Assembly: GCA_000695325.1 (NCBI GenBank)
Contig: AVPN01000045.1
Location: forward strand, 49,931-100,895
From: Pleurobrachia bachei
Taxonomy: Eukaryota; Ctenophora; Tentaculata; Cydippida; Pleurobrachiidae
Reading direction: 5' to 3'
DNA: 50,965 nt
Shown: positions 47,566-50,965 of the stretch, one piece after another
How positions within the stretch are numbered: position 1 is the first letter of the stretch
Layout: the number at the start of each line of letters is the position of its first letter
Notes under the pieces: model-generated
The model's database searches: none
Seen by the model: only the letters and a program-made list of their open reading frames with translations
What the model was told of the DNA's origin: nothing
Program-made: the position numbers and the translations under genes

Positions 47566-49544
47566 TCAATCACTATCACTATAATCACAGACAAGTGCAC
47601 TCTTTTTCTCGTCCTCCCAAGATCGTTTCCTCTCCCTCGTTGGAGGCGCTTCTTGGAACCGTTTTCGGGTAGGGGGAGAATTTTTCGGTTGCTCAATAAA
47701 CTGCAGATAAGATAGGTTTGGTTTGGTTTGGTTCGACTGTACCTCACACTGCACCCCGAAGGCTGAGATAGGTTGATTAAGTCGCTAAAATTCAAACAAT
47801 ATAAAGTGTAGGGTTAATATCTGTCTGAACCTACGTTCTCTGTAAATTTCCGTTTGGGCCTCGGTTTCTCCTCCTGAACCGGCTGCTCCTCTCTGACATC
47901 TGGTTTAGGCGGTGAGGTATGCCTCTGTTTCCCAAGGGTAGACAGATAGTCATACCCTCCAGTACCATACCCTACCGCTCCTACAGTGCCATAACCTATG
48001 GCACCAGGAGCTGCTTGCTGTGGGACAGGTGGAGTCCTATCCCTTCTGATTCTCTTTTCACGGATCTTGCCGAGCACCTAGGGAGTGGGAGAGGGGGAGA
48101 TAGTTAGAGATACTTACCCCTCCGCTGCTGCAGATCTCTTGAAACATCTTCTGCTTCTCTCTCATTAATCGTGTGTATATTCTGATATATTGAGGGGGGA
48201 TTATTGTATCTGGCCGTACAGTTTGAACAAGATTCTCAACTAGGCCCTTGGTCTGGACCATGCCTTCAAGTGTTGGATGGCTGAAAGGGAGAGAGGAGGA
48301 GAGGTGAGAGGGGGATATTACAAACAAAACTGGGATTAATTTCTGATATAATAAATCGTGTTTATCAAGCTTATATCCAGCTATCCTTACTTGATTTGCA
48401 CAAAGAGAGTTTCTTGGAGTTCCTCTCCTGTCTCTGGTTCCAGGTACCCTGATAGACGTCCACGGAGAGTCAACTGGGGGAGTGAGGTTGGGGAGTTAGA
48501 AGAGAGAGAGAGCGAGAAAGAGAGATAGCATCAGATATGTGTATCATACCAAGGAAGAAGACTTGGGTACCGCGGTATCGAGTGTTATCTAGCACACACA
48601 CCAACACTGCCCGGATTTCCCCTATTTCTTAATCAAATGTACACAAACGCGCGTGCCACAATTGTTGACGCACCACAAAATCAGCTCCGCGCGTTCCATA
48701 ACCATCACCCCGCCTTTTGTGGGACAACTCGAGCAACTCTGTGTCACACTCAATAAATAGCTTGAAAATAAATCTTACCATTGCACCAGTCGCCTGTCTG
48801 ATATGGTTAAAGAAGCTATTTCCCGGTCCTTCTAGTTCCTGACGTGTATTCCAGGGTAGCTGCTGGTCGGGCATCTCACACTTTACTCGCTCGGTAAAGG
48901 GCGCCTGAAATGTAGAGTTATCTGAATTCTTGTGAAACTTGAAACTTTGTCAGGAATTCCACAATGTAAATTTGAGAAACAATACCTCCGATTCACGTAA
49001 ATCACGTCTGCATATGTCCATAATCCGTGGAATAGGGTATTCTCTAACAGGGAATCCTTTTGATCCCTCTGGTACTTGATCACAATCTAACACAGCTAGA
49101 ATGTAGTGTATCGCTTTCTCCATCCTACTCCACTCTTTGTTAATTACTGAAATAATAGTGGAGATCATTGACTGCTAGATTAGCCTTACTGGATGTATAC
49201 CTTCTCCGGTCTCCGGGAAAACAAAACACCGAGAGAAATTGAGATATTTACAACTCCATGAGGGGTAAATACCAGATAAATGAATGTAGAGGGGTCGATC
49301 ACGGAGGTTTGTCATAAGATCCCTCTCCCTGGCGTTAGCAATGTACCTGCCCCGTGTCACCAAGGTTACCCCGGTCCAGTTCTGAATCTGGAAAATGATT
49401 CGGTGTTGGTAGTTAGAGAGGGGGGGGGGTGGAGTGGGAAATATGAGGATTTATATATCTGAAACTCACTTTATTTTGCATGTCACTGTGTAGAATAATA
49501 CTTCTTTTTTCAATGTTATTTATCTCTAATTCTGCACTGTGAAC
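47566..49544 (-). CDS. KHDC4: KHDC4-like KH-domain RNA-binding protein, 3' part
   Basis: Eight exons, 367 codons including the stop: 49470-49544, 49273-49387, 48986-49146, 48779-48904, 48391-48473, 48118-48280, 47835-48077 and 47566-47700 (TGA). The 5' end lies beyond an acceptor at 49545. The order of features matches KHDC4/BLOM7. A first divergent KH module contains AELEINNI, GVTLVTRGRYI and RPLYIHLS. A second contains ELEGPGNSFFNHIRQATGAM, LRGRLSGYLEPETGEEL, FVQINHPTLEGM and ENLVQTV. A glycine/tyrosine linker and a basic tail (RPKRKFTEN, TRKRFQEAPPTRERKRSWED) complete it. Family members bind RNA and act with the spliceosome in the nucleus; that role is inferred. Its stop is 181 bp from the next ASH2L ATG on the same strand. 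The tRNA-His gene lies in the intron upstream of its first visible exon. Confidence 0.85.
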
Positions 49545-49598
49545 CTGAAAAAAGCGGAGAAAAAGTTAAATAAAATTTTGCAAAAAAGTACAAAAGAG

Positions 49599-49670
49599 TG
49601 CTGTAACCAGGATTCGAACCTGGGTTATTGCGGCCACAACGCAAGGTACTAACCACTATACGATTACAGC
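49599..49670 (-). tRNA. tRNA-His (GTG)
   Basis: Acceptor stem GCTGTAA/TTACAGC pairs fully. The D-arm carries the A box (TAGTGGTTAGTA). The anticodon stem-loop TTGCG-TTGTGGC-CGCAA shows GTG (49635-49637), and the T-arm has GGTTCGAATCC (B box). A discriminator A at 49599 and a downstream T run suit polymerase III termination. No intron and no encoded CCA. Confidence 0.97.
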
Positions 49671-50455
49671 ATTGCGCCACGGAGGCGACGATACAAAAGG
49701 AATCTAGCTGTTTATATAACTTTTTCCACTGAACAAAGGAAACTTTATACCAAAATCAGGATTTGGTAGGATGTGGTTCGGAAATCAAATTGGAGTTAAA
49801 ATTGACCAATTTTTCTATTTTCGGACGTTAAGGCCTACTTTGACCGCAAATATCTCAAATACAAATAGTCCCTACGTTTAGTCACAAATATTAGATTTTC
49901 AGAGCAAATGCACCAGGTGAAAACGGCTGATATTGCCGTTAGCGAATAATAATTAGGAAAGGCTGTGTGCAACCCACTAATGCGAGGACGGTATAGTGTA
50001 CACACGTTTTACCCCTGCTCGTTCCCTAAGATAGATTTTCGGTTTTCGTGATAGGGTAGAAATACACAGACGAAAGCGTGGCCCGGAAATCAAAGTTTCA
50101 CAATTCGGAGCATGTACCAAACTTAGAAGGCCATTCCGGGGACCTATCTGAGTATGCCAGAAGTGGAAATGTAGACTTGAAAATTAGTTCCCAAAATAGC
50201 CTAATTTTTGCATTATTTCCTTCCGTATTTATGTCATAATTTAAATTATTTTCCTGGAGTTATACAAAGTAACGAGGAAATTTAGTTTAATTGTGGACGG
50301 GGTAGCTCAATCAATAGGTAAAGCAATGGACACGTAACCCATATATGGTCACGGTCAAAAAGTCTGCTGAAATTTCAGTTTTTTGGGTTTCGAAAAATTT
50401 TGTAAGCATATCAAAATATGTTCAAATTATCTTAATTTTAAATAATTAAATCGAT
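49671..50455. other. Non-coding AT-rich stretch
   Basis: No exon or open frame with recognisable content. It should be intronic or upstream sequence of the KHDC4-like gene. It includes a degraded tRNA-like segment at about 50294-50366. Confidence 0.55.
50294..50366 (+). repeat. tRNA-like pseudogene or tRNA-derived SINE head
   Basis: GGACGGGGTAGCTCAATC...GGTAAAGC resembles a tRNA A box, and the ATGG-ACACGTAAC-CCAT stem-loop could present a CGT anticodon. The B-box region (GGTCAAAAAGTC) is degenerate and the acceptor stem does not close well. Confidence 0.3.
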
Positions 50456-50965
50456 TACTCAACCGGTGTGGATAAAAACACAAGTTTTATGAATATCCAC
50501 ACAGTTGAGTAATCTTTGTAGTTAATTTTTCAAATTGTGGATAACTGAAATGAAAAATGTCTTGGGAAACTCGTGGTATACGGTTGAGTAAGTTTAACTC
50601 AACCCATGTGGATACACAGCCCCCCAAACTTGACGGTGCGTAAATTATCCACAATTTTGGTTACTCAACCTGCAAAATGTTCCTAATCGATACCTAATCG
50701 ATGGACAAGCTGGATTAGCTCCAATTCGATACTCAACTAGTGTGGATAACTTCGATTTTCCGCTAAAATCGTCTCGATTTTCTCACGTAGTAAAGAGACG
50801 TTATCCACATCGGTTGAGTTAATTTTTGCTCAGAAATTGTCCTTGTTGGTTGAGGTTGGTCTCTACATGTAATTTCCTGGTCATATAACTTACTCATTCG
50901 ATGTGGATAAATGAGAATCGAAATGTCTAATGCTGACCAAAGGATACAAAAATGGTTATCCACAC
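50456..50965. repeat. Cluster of a 19-bp motif in both orientations
   Basis: Consensus ACTCAACCnRTGTGGATAA. Good copies: + at about 50457, 50597, 50731 and 50892; - at about 50494 and 50801. Half or degraded copies lie near 50529, 50576 and 50645, with a truncated one at 50956-50965. The motif is not contiguous as a tandem repeat; unique sequence of 20-80 bp separates the copies. The array runs off the window. Confidence 0.85.

Noticed and set aside
50456-50965. Bacterial replication origin with DnaA boxes
   Set aside because: Everything around it is eukaryotic and spliced; the motif extends beyond the 9-bp box with a conserved ACTCAAC half.

Overview
The window is a piece of a compact, intron-rich animal genome. 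All large genes but one have short introns with clean GT-AG boundaries. The recognisable genes are animal genes: an Islet-type LIM-homeodomain factor, animal fatty acid synthase, ASH2L and a KHDC4-like KH protein, plus a standard nuclear tRNA-His(GTG). Short introns, close gene spacing and many small non-autonomous transposons suggest an early-branching animal such as a sponge. The sequence does not prove the phylum.

Layout. 1-1522 (+): C-terminal half of Islet. 1523-5580: tandem-repeat desert with a decayed copy of the next gene's tail. 5585-10836 (-): C-terminal part of a CAP-Gly protein, present in up to three partial copies. 11593-12783 (+): intronless double-FLYWCH protein. 12887-21881 (-): 12-exon gene (718 codons) for a WW-like coiled-coil protein, interleaved with a second allelic copy and a 208-bp N gap. 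21882-27772: non-coding repeats and MITEs. 27773-40318 (-): 21-exon fatty acid synthase with KS-MAT-DH-pseudoMT-ER-KR-ACP-TE order. 41739-46108 (-): ASH2L. 47566-49544 (-): 3' part of a KHDC4-like gene lying about 180 bp upstream of ASH2L on the same strand. 49599-49670 (-): tRNA-His. 50456-50965: cluster of a bidirectional 19-bp motif.

Two themes run through the window. First, at least nine local near-identical duplications (0.8-1.8 kb) interrupt genes. Their exon phases would break the reading frame if every copy were used, and some pairs differ by a transposon present in one copy only. Uncollapsed haplotypes are the simplest reading. Second, and most unusual, several 50-bp blocks are replaced by their base-by-base complement WITHOUT reversal. 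In ASH2L an unaltered tandem copy proves this at 50 of 50 positions. In the fatty acid synthase, complementing the blocks in place restores the acyltransferase GHSxGE motif and removes both in-frame TGA codons. No known DNA rearrangement makes a parallel complement, so a data-handling or deliberate edit is most likely, but the pattern is exact.

Functionally the genes are unrelated housekeeping and regulatory loci (lipid synthesis, H3K4 methylation, RNA binding, transcription), not a pathway cluster.
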